This document shows, in pieces, positions 26,351 through 34,473 of a stretch of DNA of 52,585 bases. A program made the position numbers and the translations under genes. The notes beneath the pieces are model-generated. The model did no database searches. It was not told the DNA's origin and was given only the letters and a program-made list of their open reading frames with translations. The DNA is from Brevinema andersonii (GTDB lineage: Bacteria > Spirochaetota > DYKD01). The stretch is from NCBI GenBank assembly GCA_020722765.1, contig DYKD01000003.1, forward strand, positions 2,151 to 54,735, given 5' to 3'. The number at the start of each line of letters is the position of its first letter. Within the stretch, counting starts at the first letter, position 1.

Positions 26351-26938
26351 TTAGAAACACTCACATTGCAGTTCGAAAAACGCCTTGCTGTGGAGGCAGG
26401 CTGGGCATTTTTCCGGTGCTGATTCGCCCTGGAAGATGTAACCACAGTTGCGGCATTTCCAGGATACGGGCTTGTCTTTCTTGAATACTTTGCCTGTCTC
26501 AATGTTGCTGGCTAGTTTTAGAAAACGTTTCTCATGCACCGCTTCCACCTTTGCGACCTCTCTCCAAAGAGTGGCAATTTCAGGGAAGCCTTCCTTGTCA
26601 GCAATCTCTGCAAATTCAGGATAGAGTTTTGTATGCTCCTCGTTCTCACCAGCAGCTGATGCTTTGAGGTTGTCCATTGTCTTTCCCAGAGACGCAGGAA
26701 AAGTGGCATTAATATCTACTGCAACAGGTTCTTTCATATTGTCTGTTATGGATTTGAAGAAACGTTTCGCATGTTCGCGTTCGTTATCCGCTGTCTCAAT
26801 GAAAATTGCCTCGATCTGGTTGAATCCTTCGTTTCTTGCTGCGGATGCATACATGGTGTAGCGGTTTCGTGCCTGTGATTCTCCAGCAAATGACTTCATC
26901 AGGTTTTCGAGTGTCTTTGTTCCTTTCAAGTTTTTCAT
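26351..26938 (-). CDS. rbr: Rubrerythrin
   Basis: The 195 residues hold a four-helix ferritin-like diiron domain with two ligand sets (ESQARNRY, ETADNEREHAKR, AAGENEEH, EVAKVEAVHEKR) and a C-terminal rubredoxin-like domain with CRNCGY and CPAC. It reduces hydrogen peroxide in anaerobes. An extra CECF tail follows. SD GGAGGA. It stands alone under its own promoter and supports an anaerobic or microaerobic lifestyle. Confidence 0.93.
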   Translation of the reverse strand: MKNLKGTKTLENLMKSFAGESQARNRYTMYASAARNEGFNQIEAIFIETADNEREHAKRFFKSITDNMKEPVAVDINATFPASLGKTMDNLKASAAGENEEHTKLYPEFAEIADKEGFPEIATLWREVAKVEAVHEKRFLKLASNIETGKVFKKDKPVSWKCRNCGYIFQGESAPEKCPACLHSKAFFELQCECF

Positions 26939-26974
26939 GTTATCCTCCAGATTGTTTTATTCTTTTGAGATTTG

Positions 26975-27003
26975 AATATAGGTCTGCCAGTTTTGAAAAT
27001 CAA
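26975..27003 (-). promoter_or_regulatory. Promoter of rubrerythrin
   Basis: TTGATT at 27003-26998, a 17-bp spacer, and TATATT at 26980-26975 on the minus strand; ATG at 26938. Confidence 0.75.
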
Positions 27004-27409
27004 GTATTCCAAATTTCTTAAAAGCCAGTTCATTTGCTAGGAGATGATTCAGTGTATTTGATTTTTGGTCCTTATCCCAAAGTTCGTTGCAATGTGATAA
27101 ACGCAATCATTTTCATGTTTTTATTTATTCTCTCCGATCTACTCCTACGGGCAAAGCAATTCTATGTAGACAACGTTTGAGATGCGTTTCCAAAAGTTGT
27201 GAAGAGCATCTCCTTGACTAAAAAGAATGTCATTATCCGACCCGACACACTCAGAGGCTCCTTCCACCGTGTCATGACCCGATGGGATATTGTCAGCTTT
27301 TAAGGCGAACTTTGTGATCATATCTAATTTTAGGTTCTGGATTGTAGACGGCATCAGTTGGGTGGATTGCCTTGGAAAGAAGGTTTCCTTTGGAACTTGA
27401 ATATTTATG
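27004..27409. other. Intergenic stretch, no confident gene
   Basis: Between the rubrerythrin and relB promoters. The minus strand is open for about 100 codons ending at 27145 (from about 27455). The only ATG candidate, at 27354 (69 residues, beginning MPSTIQNLKLDMITKFALK), has no SD, and the frame runs through the relB promoter. I recognise no family. It may be a gene remnant or chance. Confidence 0.4.
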
Positions 27410-27438
27410 TTGACTTTCTGAATAAAAATGAATATATT
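27410..27438 (+). promoter_or_regulatory. Promoter of the relBE-type pair
   Basis: TTGACT at 27410-27415, a 17-bp spacer, TATATT at 27433-27438. SD GAGGAT precedes ATG 27470. Confidence 0.8.
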
Positions 27439-27469
27439 TTTCTAATGATTTTTCAAGTGAGAGGATGAT

Positions 27470-27712
27470 ATGCCCAAAACCATAACTATGAGGATTGATG
27501 ACAGTGTTTATTCGATTTTAAAACAAGCGGCATCTGGTCATAAAAGGACTATTTCCAATTTTTTGGAATATGCAGCAATCAACTATATTTCTGCAGATGC
27601 TTTTGTATCTGATGAAGAAATGGATGAAATCCTCAAAGACAAGCAATTGATGCATCGAATAAACCTGGGGCTGTCCGATATAAAAAAAGGGAAATATAAA
27701 GTTGTCCTTTAA
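27470..27712 (+). CDS. RHH-type antitoxin (RelB/CopG-like)
   Basis: The 80 residues begin MPKTITMRIDDSVYSILKQA, the beta-strand plus helix of a ribbon-helix-helix fold, followed by RTISNFLEYAAINYI and a charged C-terminal toxin-binding tail (DEEMDEILKDKQLMHRI). It neutralises the toxin encoded next and probably represses its own promoter. It overlaps the toxin gene by 11 nt. Confidence 0.82.
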   Translation: MPKTITMRIDDSVYSILKQAASGHKRTISNFLEYAAINYISADAFVSDEEMDEILKDKQLMHRINLGLSDIKKGKYKVVL

Positions 27713-27974
27713 ATACAGTATCGCTGAAACTGATGCTTTTGTCAGGTCTATTAAAAGAAGTGACCAAAAAATAGTTGAAAAGATAAGGACTGTGATTTAT
27801 CCGCAATTAAGTGAAAATCCTTTTTTTGGGAATAATATCAAAAAACTCAAAGGTGAGCTTCAAGGTCTGTATAGGTACAGGGTTGGTGGTCATCGGTTGT
27901 TTTATAAGATTGACCAGGGTAGGGTCATAGTTTTTATGCTCGAATTAAAACTGAGAAAAGATTCATATAAATAA
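27702..27974 (+). CDS. RelE/ParE-superfamily toxin
   Basis: The 90 residues carry the RelE-type pattern: IAETDAFVRSIKRSDQKIVEKI, then NIKKLKGELQGLYRYRVGGHRLFYKID, then VIVFMLELKLRKDSYK. The basic RYRVGGHRLFY segment is the usual RNA-contact strand of mRNA interferases. Target and activity are not proven. Start: TTG 27702 inside the antitoxin gene, with AAAGGG 11 nt upstream. Confidence 0.82.
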   Translation: MSFKYSIAETDAFVRSIKRSDQKIVEKIRTVIYPQLSENPFFGNNIKKLKGELQGLYRYRVGGHRLFYKIDQGRVIVFMLELKLRKDSYK

Positions 27975-28020
27975 AAGAGAGGACCCTGCTCTTCTGGATT
28001 CTCTTTGCACGGAGGATGAA

Positions 28021-28563
28021 ATGAATTTCGATATGCTTGCAAAAAAACGGCAGAGCGTGAGGATGTTTTCTTCCAGACCTGTTGAACGTGAAAAGATAGA
28101 AAAGTGCCTGGAGGCTGCGCGCTTGGCCCCTTCCGCACAGAACAGTCAGCCCTGGAGTTTCATGGTCGTTCAGGATAGGTCTGTCTTGGATGACCTTTCA
28201 TTACGCGCTTTTTCAGGCATCCATTCGCATACGAAATTTGCCTCTGCAGCTCCGGTCATTGTTGTCATGCTCGCAAAGCTTGACCTGTTCACTCATGTTG
28301 TTGGGAAGCAGGTTCAGAGCATTGATTTCTATATGCTGGATATGGGAATTGCAGGAGACCATTTTGTCATGCAGGCTGAAGATCTAGGTTTGGGTTCCTG
28401 TTGGATCGGATGGTTTAATGTGAAAGAGACACGGAAGTGTCTTGACATACCCCAAAAATATAAGATCTGTTCCCTGATCGCTTTGGGTTATCCATCTGAA
28501 GATATTCCCAAGCGTGAGAAGAAAAGGAAGCCGATGTCAGAAGTCCTCTTGAAATGGGTCTGA
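28021..28563 (+). CDS. Nitroreductase-family FMN protein
   Basis: The 180 residues begin with the family signature KKRQSVRMFSSRPVEREKIEKCLEAARLAPSAQNSQPW (continuous over this span; quoted in part: RQSVRMFSSRPV and APSAQNSQPW) and contain DMGIAGDHFVMQAEDLGLGSCWIGWF, covering the FMN and dimer regions. The physiological substrate is unknown; relatives reduce quinones, flavins or nitro compounds with NAD(P)H. SD GGAGGATGA. It ends exactly where the convergent STAS-like gene ends. Confidence 0.88.
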   Translation: MNFDMLAKKRQSVRMFSSRPVEREKIEKCLEAARLAPSAQNSQPWSFMVVQDRSVLDDLSLRAFSGIHSHTKFASAAPVIVVMLAKLDLFTHVVGKQVQSIDFYMLDMGIAGDHFVMQAEDLGLGSCWIGWFNVKETRKCLDIPQKYKICSLIALGYPSEDIPKREKKRKPMSEVLLKWV

Positions 28564-28923
28564 CTATTGTTTTGCAAGCCAGTTCAATGCTTCTTCACGT
28601 GTGGGGAAAATTGGAATATTTCTTTTTGTGAAAGTCATAATCGCAGTATAGGCGATTTTTTGCAACCCTGTGATTCCTACCAGTGCGCTCGCTTTTATGT
28701 AAGGTTTATTGTGAGCAGCAAAATCTTTGAAGGCTTCTGAGATGTCTGTATTGAAACGCAATCCAGATACGTCTGTCAGGACATAGAGGCTGGAAAGAGG
28801 ATGTTTGGCTACTTCTGTTTTACCTTCTTCCAGAATTTTAAATACGGTTTCCTTGTCTTTTAAAGCGAAGTCAAAAATAAGTATTTGTTTCCCTTGATGG
28901 TTGGTTTTCTGGACAAAGCTCAT
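28564..28923 (-). CDS. STAS/SpoIIAA-like small protein
   Basis: The 119 residues have an alpha/beta pattern: ILIFDFALKDKETVFKILEE, LSSLYVLTDVSGLRFNTDIS, IKASALVGITGLQKIAYTAI, then IPIFPTREEALNWLAKQ. It resembles the SpoIIAA/STAS-like fold of small soluble proteins near regulators. No phosphorylatable Ser/Thr motif can be assigned. Start: ATG 28923 with SD GGAGGT 7 nt upstream. It is divergent from the tetR-tolC-RND operon. Function unknown. Confidence 0.65.
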   Translation of the reverse strand: MSFVQKTNHQGKQILIFDFALKDKETVFKILEEGKTEVAKHPLSSLYVLTDVSGLRFNTDISEAFKDFAAHNKPYIKASALVGITGLQKIAYTAIMTFTKRNIPIFPTREEALNWLAKQ

Positions 28924-28955
28924 ACTTAGAACCTCCATGAAATATTTATAGGAGT

Positions 28956-28983
28956 ATAATAGTCTTTTTTGTTGTAAATTCAA
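28956..28983 (-). promoter_or_regulatory. Candidate promoter of the STAS-like gene
   Basis: TTGAAT at 28983-28978 with TATTAT at 28961-28956 (16-bp spacer) on the minus strand, about 33 nt before ATG 28923. Confidence 0.5.
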
Positions 28984-29020
28984 CTTTGCAACAAAAGAAA
29001 GCGTTTTTTTTCAGGGGGGA

Positions 29021-29072
29021 TTGACTTTTCCTGGAAAAGTCCGTATATTCTTCAGGACGGACTAGTCCGTCC
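29021..29072 (+). promoter_or_regulatory. Promoter and perfect palindromic operator of the tetR-tolC-RND operon
   Basis: TTGACT at 29021-29026, a 17-bp spacer and TATATT at 29044-29049. Immediately downstream lies the perfect 18-bp palindrome GGACGGACTAGTCCGTCC (29055-29072), covering the expected transcription start. SD AGGAGA follows at 29075-29080. This is a clear TetR-type autoregulatory operator. Confidence 0.88.
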
Positions 29073-29084
29073 GTAGGAGAGTTT

Positions 29085-29732
29085 ATGGATTTTTCGCTAA
29101 AAATGAAAGAATTAAGCGATTTAGATAAGAGCATTTTGGAAAAAGCATTTATTGAATTTTCTCAAAAAGGTTACTACCGAGCTAACATGGATGTGGTAGC
29201 GGATGCTCTAAAAATAGGCAAAGGGACGTTATACCGGCATTTTAAATCAAAGGCTCTTCTTTTTGTAGCTGTGCTTATTGATCTTTTTCAAAAAGCGTCT
29301 AAAAATCTGGATGGGATTCTTGATATCGAAGATGATCTTATGGCGTTTGATCAATTTATTGACAGGATTGTCATAGCTACTGAAAAAGGACATCTTATGA
29401 AAAATTCATTCTCCCATTTAGAATTGGATTTTTTAAAACAAGAAATGGAATCAGGGGATGACTTGAAGCAGATTGGATTATATATGAAGAAAATGAGAGC
29501 TGACATGTTAGCGGTCTTGGTGAAAGTGCTTGAGAGAGGGGCGCGCAATGGTATATTTCGTAAGGGATTGCCTCTCCCACTCACTGCGGAAATCATTTTA
29601 ACCACAATGGTATCCCTCCGAATGTCGTCGGATTGCCCAGAGTTGGGGCATAAAGCAAAGGGTAACTTTGAAAAGGATTTGAATGAGATTAAGCAATTCA
29701 TTTTGAGGAGTATTGTCAATGAAAAAAAATAG
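29085..29732 (+). CDS. TetR-family repressor
   Basis: The 215 residues have an N-terminal TetR HTH: ILEKAFIEFSQKGYYRANMD, then ADALKIGKGTLYRHFKSKALLF. The C-terminal ligand domain is helical and unassigned. It is the first gene of its operon, right behind an 18-bp palindrome, and overlaps tolC by 14 nt. It probably represses the whole efflux operon until an inducer binds. Confidence 0.9.
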   Translation: MDFSLKMKELSDLDKSILEKAFIEFSQKGYYRANMDVVADALKIGKGTLYRHFKSKALLFVAVLIDLFQKASKNLDGILDIEDDLMAFDQFIDRIVIATEKGHLMKNSFSHLELDFLKQEMESGDDLKQIGLYMKKMRADMLAVLVKVLERGARNGIFRKGLPLPLTAEIILTTMVSLRMSSDCPELGHKAKGNFEKDLNEIKQFILRSIVNEKK

Positions 29733-31212
29733 TATCTGGTTTTTGATGTCATTTGTTTTTTTCAGCTCAATAGGTTTTGCTTCAGAGAATTTGACGGTCA
29801 ATCAATGTGTGGAAAAAGCTATTGAAAATAATTTGGATATAAAAAATGCTATCTTAGGATATAAGCAGAATGAGACAGATATGTTGAAGACATTGGGACG
29901 ATATATACCAGGATTGGGGGGAGGCTTTTTCAATAACAGGATCAATGAACCTTCTGCTGCCAATTCTTTTGTATCGTACCCCATTGATGCGGTATCGATT
30001 ACTCCGAATGTTTCTATGGGATTGCCAGGGGGAGGGTTTTTGAAAGCTGAATATACTTTGCAGGACTCTTCAAGTCCTTCAACTCTAATTATGGGGACGA
30101 TTCCTGCAGGCGGGGACAGTTATACGAGGAAATTTGCTTTTACTTACACACAACCGTTGCTTCAAAATTTCCTTTTTATTCCAACAGATATCAATGTACT
30201 GAGAATGGCAACCTCTTCCCGTAAGATAGCGAAGTATGTCATTTTTCAGGCTGCTGAAGGAATTGCTTTCAGTTCTTATATGAATTATATAAATCTCATC
30301 ATTAATAACGCGAATGTTATTGTCAAGAGTAATTCTTTGGAACGTGCCAGATTACTTTTGAAGAGAAATTTGGAAAACAAGGGTTTGGGTCTGGTAGAAG
30401 ATACAGATATACTTGGTTCAAAAGCACTTCTTAATATCAGAGATGCGGATTTCTCAACAACTAAAAATGCCGAAGTAAATATCATCAACTCTCTCAAACA
30501 ACTTATGAATGATTCATCAGATTTTACTATTATGAATGAGATTAATCTTACTTGTAATTTATCCACAAACGTGGAAGCCTATAAGAATGAAGTAGAGGCT
30601 GCCTTGTCAAATAGGATAGAACTTAAACTTTTACGGGAGCAGGAACGTTTGATGAATTTAAATATCCTGATAGCTAAAAGTCAACTTCTCCCCCAGCTCA
30701 ATTTTGTTGGTACGTGGAGTCGGTATGGGAACGATGCGAATAAGGATACAGCATATCATGTGATGGCAGATGGTGCTAATAAGGGATGGGTGCTAGGATT
30801 AAATCTGAATATGCCCATAGTCCCTCTGGCTTCCATGCAAGATTTGAAAAAACAGAAGATGGAATTAGAAAAGATCCATAATAATATAGAAAAAACAGTC
30901 CTTCAGATTAAGAATCAGGTTTCTGCGCAGGTGAAGTCTATACAGCTACTACAAAAACAATTTTTACAGATGGAAGAGGCTGCAGAATTTCAGAAGCAAA
31001 GGCTTCAAAAAGAGGAAGAGAAGTTCAGGTTGGGACGATCTTCCACACGATTTCTCATTCAAGCTCAGGATGATTTGGAGAATGCTGAAACCCAGATGTT
31101 AGCTTTGCGGTGGCGTTATTATATAAGCCTGATTTCTTTGGAGTACTATAAAGGGCTTTTATTAAAAAATTGTAATTCAGCGATTTATAGCAAATTAGAC
31201 TCTATCAAATAA
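29719..31212 (+). CDS. TolC-family outer-membrane efflux protein
   Basis: The 497-residue product has a signal peptide (MKKNSIWFLMSFVFFSSIGFA), then the OEP repeat pattern: LTVNQCVEKAIENNLDIKNA at the N-terminus, and a second repeat with IELKLLREQERLMNLNILIA and long coiled-coil helices (ELEKIHNNIEKTVLQIKNQV). The C-terminal repeat ends with LGRSSTRFLIQAQDDLENAE. No lipobox is visible. Start: ATG 29719 with SD GAGGAG 8 nt upstream rather than TTG 29713. It forms the outer-membrane exit for the pumps that follow. Confidence 0.9.
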   Translation: MKKNSIWFLMSFVFFSSIGFASENLTVNQCVEKAIENNLDIKNAILGYKQNETDMLKTLGRYIPGLGGGFFNNRINEPSAANSFVSYPIDAVSITPNVSMGLPGGGFLKAEYTLQDSSSPSTLIMGTIPAGGDSYTRKFAFTYTQPLLQNFLFIPTDINVLRMATSSRKIAKYVIFQAAEGIAFSSYMNYINLIINNANVIVKSNSLERARLLLKRNLENKGLGLVEDTDILGSKALLNIRDADFSTTKNAEVNIINSLKQLMNDSSDFTIMNEINLTCNLSTNVEAYKNEVEAALSNRIELKLLREQERLMNLNILIAKSQLLPQLNFVGTWSRYGNDANKDTAYHVMADGANKGWVLGLNLNMPIVPLASMQDLKKQKMELEKIHNNIEKTVLQIKNQVSAQVKSIQLLQKQFLQMEEAAEFQKQRLQKEEEKFRLGRSSTRFLIQAQDDLENAETQMLALRWRYYISLISLEYYKGLLLKNCNSAIYSKLDSIK

Positions 31213-31247
31213 TCTCGTGTTAAGAAAATCATTAAAGGAATCATCAA

Positions 31248-34200
31248 ATGAACATAGGCAATTTTTCTATTCGTAATTCAATCTTGGCTACCATGCTCAT
31301 GGTTTTTGTGGCAGTTTTTGGCCTTTTAGCAATCAAGAATATTCAGAAGGAGGTTTTACCTCCTATTGACTTAAACTATATAACTGTTTTTACGGTTTAT
31401 CCAGGCGCTTCTGCCATAGATATTGAAAAAATCATAACTGCTCCCATTGAAGAAGCGATTCAATCTGTAAGTGGTATTGAAAAAATCAGTTCTTCATCGT
31501 TGGAAGGCGTTTCCAGTATTTTATGTGAATTGAAAACGGACGCAGAAAAAGAGCAGGTTTATAGTGACATCAAGAGTGCTGTTGATAAGGTTCAGGAATT
31601 GCCATCAGATTCTCTGAAACCAGAAGTAACAAAAATTGATATCAATGTGCCTATAGTGCAGGTGTCACTTTCATCAAAAAAACTGAGTGAGGTTCAGGTC
31701 CGAGAGTATGCAAAGAGGCTTTCCGAAAAATTGAAGGATATTGAAGGAGTGAATTCGGTAAACAAGATTGGGTATCGAAATAAGGAGATTTGGGTTGAAG
31801 TGAATCCTAATAAATTGATAAAGTATAATGTTGGGCTTTCCCAAGTTATCAACACAGTAAAAATGCGGAATATGGGGATGCCAGGGGGAACAGTCACAGA
31901 GGGGGGGCGTGATTATATCGTTAAAACCACTGGTGAAATCACTAAATTGGATGAGATCCCCTATATTGTTTTAAGAGCCAATGATGCAGGAAATATGATT
32001 CCTATCTCTGCTGTTGCAAGTGTTGAAGAAACTTTCAAGAAAAAAACCATAATAAGCAAGACAATGGGTATTGAAGATATTTCACTGGTAGTCCTTAAAA
32101 AACAGAATGATGATGCTCTGGTGATTGTTAAGAAGGTGAAGGAAGTCGTTGAAGATTTTAAATCCCATTCTGCTCCCAAAGAGCTAGAAATATCCATGGT
32201 TAATGATACTACCCCTCGTATCAAATCACGACTTGAAACCTTGGCTGTGCATGGTGTGCTGGGATTTCTACTTGTCATGATTATTTTATTTATCTTTCTT
32301 AATCCACGAGTCGCGTTTCTCACTTCTTTAAGTATCCCTTTTTCGTTCTTAACAACTTTTGTCGTCATGTCGTGGATTGGGATGAGCATGAATATGATCT
32401 CCTTATTTGCCCTTATTCTTGTTCTAGGGATGATTGTTGATCAGGCTATCATTGTTTCAGAAAATGTTTATAGAAATCTTGAGAATGGTATGAAACCTTT
32501 GGAGGCTATCGAAACAGGAACTAATGAGGTTGTCATGCCTGTTGTCTCATCCGTGGCCACGACAATTGCGGCTTTTTTCCCTTTACTTATGATTTCGGGT
32601 GTCATGGGAAAATTCATTTATGACATCCCCATGGTTGTCATCATCGCATTGTCAGCTTCCATGATCCAGGCCTTTTTTGTTTTGCCTTCAAATTTAGCTT
32701 CCCAACTTAAGCCTATTGGCCAAGCAAAGCATAAAAAAAATACTGATAAAGCAAAAAAAATGAAGTCCAATAGTTTAGGAATTATGACTAAGATAAAAGA
32801 TATCCTCTCACATACTGGTGAAGAAGGAGGGTCTGCATGGTATAAATCTTTTCTGATTTTCTATACGAATGCACTTTCAAAATTTCTAAAGAGACGATAT
32901 CTTTTCACTGTGCTGGCAGTGGTCGTTTTGATTCTTAGTATCATATTGGGATTCAAAGTGATGAAATTCGAGTTTATTTCCAGTCGTGGAATTGATCAGT
33001 TCAATATTACTGTCAAGATGAAAGATAATGCTTCCCTAGAATTGACAGAACGTGAAGTGGCTAAAATTGAGAAAGAACTTTTGAATCTACCTAAGAATGA
33101 GGTTGAAGAATTTATAACTCGGGTGGGTAGTGATTCTGTTCAAGCGAATATCTTTTCTGATAATGACACGGACCTTGCTGGAATTCAGGTTAAGTTAACC
33201 GAAGAAAAATACAGGAAAAAACGTTCAGCAGACCTGATCATTGCCGGATTAAAAAAGAAAGTGGATAACATCAGTCCAGAAATTGAAAGCATTACTTTTA
33301 GTAAACAGCGGAATGGTCCTTCTTCAGGAAAACCTGTCAATATTGAAGTTCATGGCGATAATTACAGTCAACTACTTAATGTGGCAAGTCAAATCAAGAA
33401 AATTATTTCTAAGGAAATACCAGGCGTTTATGATGTCAACCTCTCTTATAAGGAAGGAAAAGAAGAGTTGAAGGTCAAGATTAATGATAAGAAAGCTGCT
33501 ATGACGGGAGTGTCAGTCCTTCAAGCTGCGACTGTTATTAGAACCGCTTTTGAAGGAACAAAGGCCAGTTCAATCCGCAGGGACGGGGAAGTTATAGAAA
33601 TCATCGTGAGATTTGATGAAGCATATAGCAAGAGCGTGGAGAACTTAAGGAAGATTTATATTCCTAATCAGATGGGACAACTTGTCCCCCTTTCTGCTAT
33701 AGCGGATTTTTCAATTGAGAAAAGCGTTAAGAGAGTAGAAAGACTGAATTTGAAGAGAACCATAACAGTTTATGGGGAAATTGATAATAAGAAAACAACT
33801 TCCAGGAAAGTAAATTCCATTGCTAGGGTTAAACTGAAAGATGTTGTTGAAAAAAATCCTGAAGTGAAGGTCTCTTTTACTGGTGAAGAGACCGATACAA
33901 AACAGTCTTTTGCTTCTTTTATTACTGCATTCATGATGGCGCTTTTCCTGATTTTCATAATTTTAGCCATCTCCTTCAAATCATTTCTTCAACCTATCAC
34001 CATTATGTTCACAATTCCCTTTGGTATCATGGGGATTATTTTGGCACTTTTCCTTCATGGACTTCCCATGGGTTTTTTCCAGATGATGGGAGTTATCGCT
34101 TTGGCTGGTGTCATTGTACATGATGGCATTCTGATGATTGATTTTATTAATCGAGAGCGCATGTCTGGAAAAGGGCTTGAGGAGTCGATCATGTCTGGGG

Positions 34201-34472
34201 CGCAAAAGCGCTTACGTCCTATTATCCTCACAGCAGGAACAGCTGCAATTGGGTTATTTCCCATGGCTTATGGAATTGGAGGACATGATCCCATGCTTCA
34301 ACCTTTGGCGATTGCCTTCATGTGGGGATTGATTTTTGGTACCTTTCTCACACTGATTCTTATTCCTAATATTTATATGATTCTGGAAGAGTTGCAAGCC
34401 AAATTGAATAAAATTAAGAATGGTCTTTTTGATAAAAGTCAAAGATCCCTTTCCAATGTAAAAGGAGCCTGA
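31248..34472 (+). CDS. RND-family efflux transporter, first of two
   Basis: The 1074 residues have the AcrB/HAE1 layout: TM1 at ~12-30, porter loop (IEKIITAPIEEAIQSVSGIE), TM2-6 (~335-480), a second periplasmic loop and TM8-12 (~880-1040). In TM4 GMIVDQAIIVSEN keeps one of the two acidic residues usual in AcrB (DD becomes DQ). In TM10 VHDGILMIDF has His at the position of AcrB Lys940. A long basic cytoplasmic insert (~490-520) follows TM6. It is a proton-driven exporter; the substrate is not predictable. SD AAAGGA. No membrane-fusion protein gene lies beside it. Confidence 0.92.
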   Translation: MNIGNFSIRNSILATMLMVFVAVFGLLAIKNIQKEVLPPIDLNYITVFTVYPGASAIDIEKIITAPIEEAIQSVSGIEKISSSSLEGVSSILCELKTDAEKEQVYSDIKSAVDKVQELPSDSLKPEVTKIDINVPIVQVSLSSKKLSEVQVREYAKRLSEKLKDIEGVNSVNKIGYRNKEIWVEVNPNKLIKYNVGLSQVINTVKMRNMGMPGGTVTEGGRDYIVKTTGEITKLDEIPYIVLRANDAGNMIPISAVASVEETFKKKTIISKTMGIEDISLVVLKKQNDDALVIVKKVKEVVEDFKSHSAPKELEISMVNDTTPRIKSRLETLAVHGVLGFLLVMIILFIFLNPRVAFLTSLSIPFSFLTTFVVMSWIGMSMNMISLFALILVLGMIVDQAIIVSENVYRNLENGMKPLEAIETGTNEVVMPVVSSVATTIAAFFPLLMISGVMGKFIYDIPMVVIIALSASMIQAFFVLPSNLASQLKPIGQAKHKKNTDKAKKMKSNSLGIMTKIKDILSHTGEEGGSAWYKSFLIFYTNALSKFLKRRYLFTVLAVVVLILSIILGFKVMKFEFISSRGIDQFNITVKMKDNASLELTEREVAKIEKELLNLPKNEVEEFITRVGSDSVQANIFSDNDTDLAGIQVKLTEEKYRKKRSADLIIAGLKKKVDNISPEIESITFSKQRNGPSSGKPVNIEVHGDNYSQLLNVASQIKKIISKEIPGVYDVNLSYKEGKEELKVKINDKKAAMTGVSVLQAATVIRTAFEGTKASSIRRDGEVIEIIVRFDEAYSKSVENLRKIYIPNQMGQLVPLSAIADFSIEKSVKRVERLNLKRTITVYGEIDNKKTTSRKVNSIARVKLKDVVEKNPEVKVSFTGEETDTKQSFASFITAFMMALFLIFIILAISFKSFLQPITIMFTIPFGIMGIILALFLHGLPMGFFQMMGVIALAGVIVHDGILMIDFINRERMSGKGLEESIMSGAQKRLRPIILTAGTAAIGLFPMAYGIGGHDPMLQPLAIAFMWGLIFGTFLTLILIPNIYMILEELQAKLNKIKNGLFDKSQRSLSNVKGA

Positions 34473-34473
34473 T

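Noticed and set aside
27145-27354. Minus-strand 69-codon frame between rubrerythrin and relB
   Set aside because: No SD, no recognisable family, and the open frame extends into the relB promoter; described only as intergenic content.
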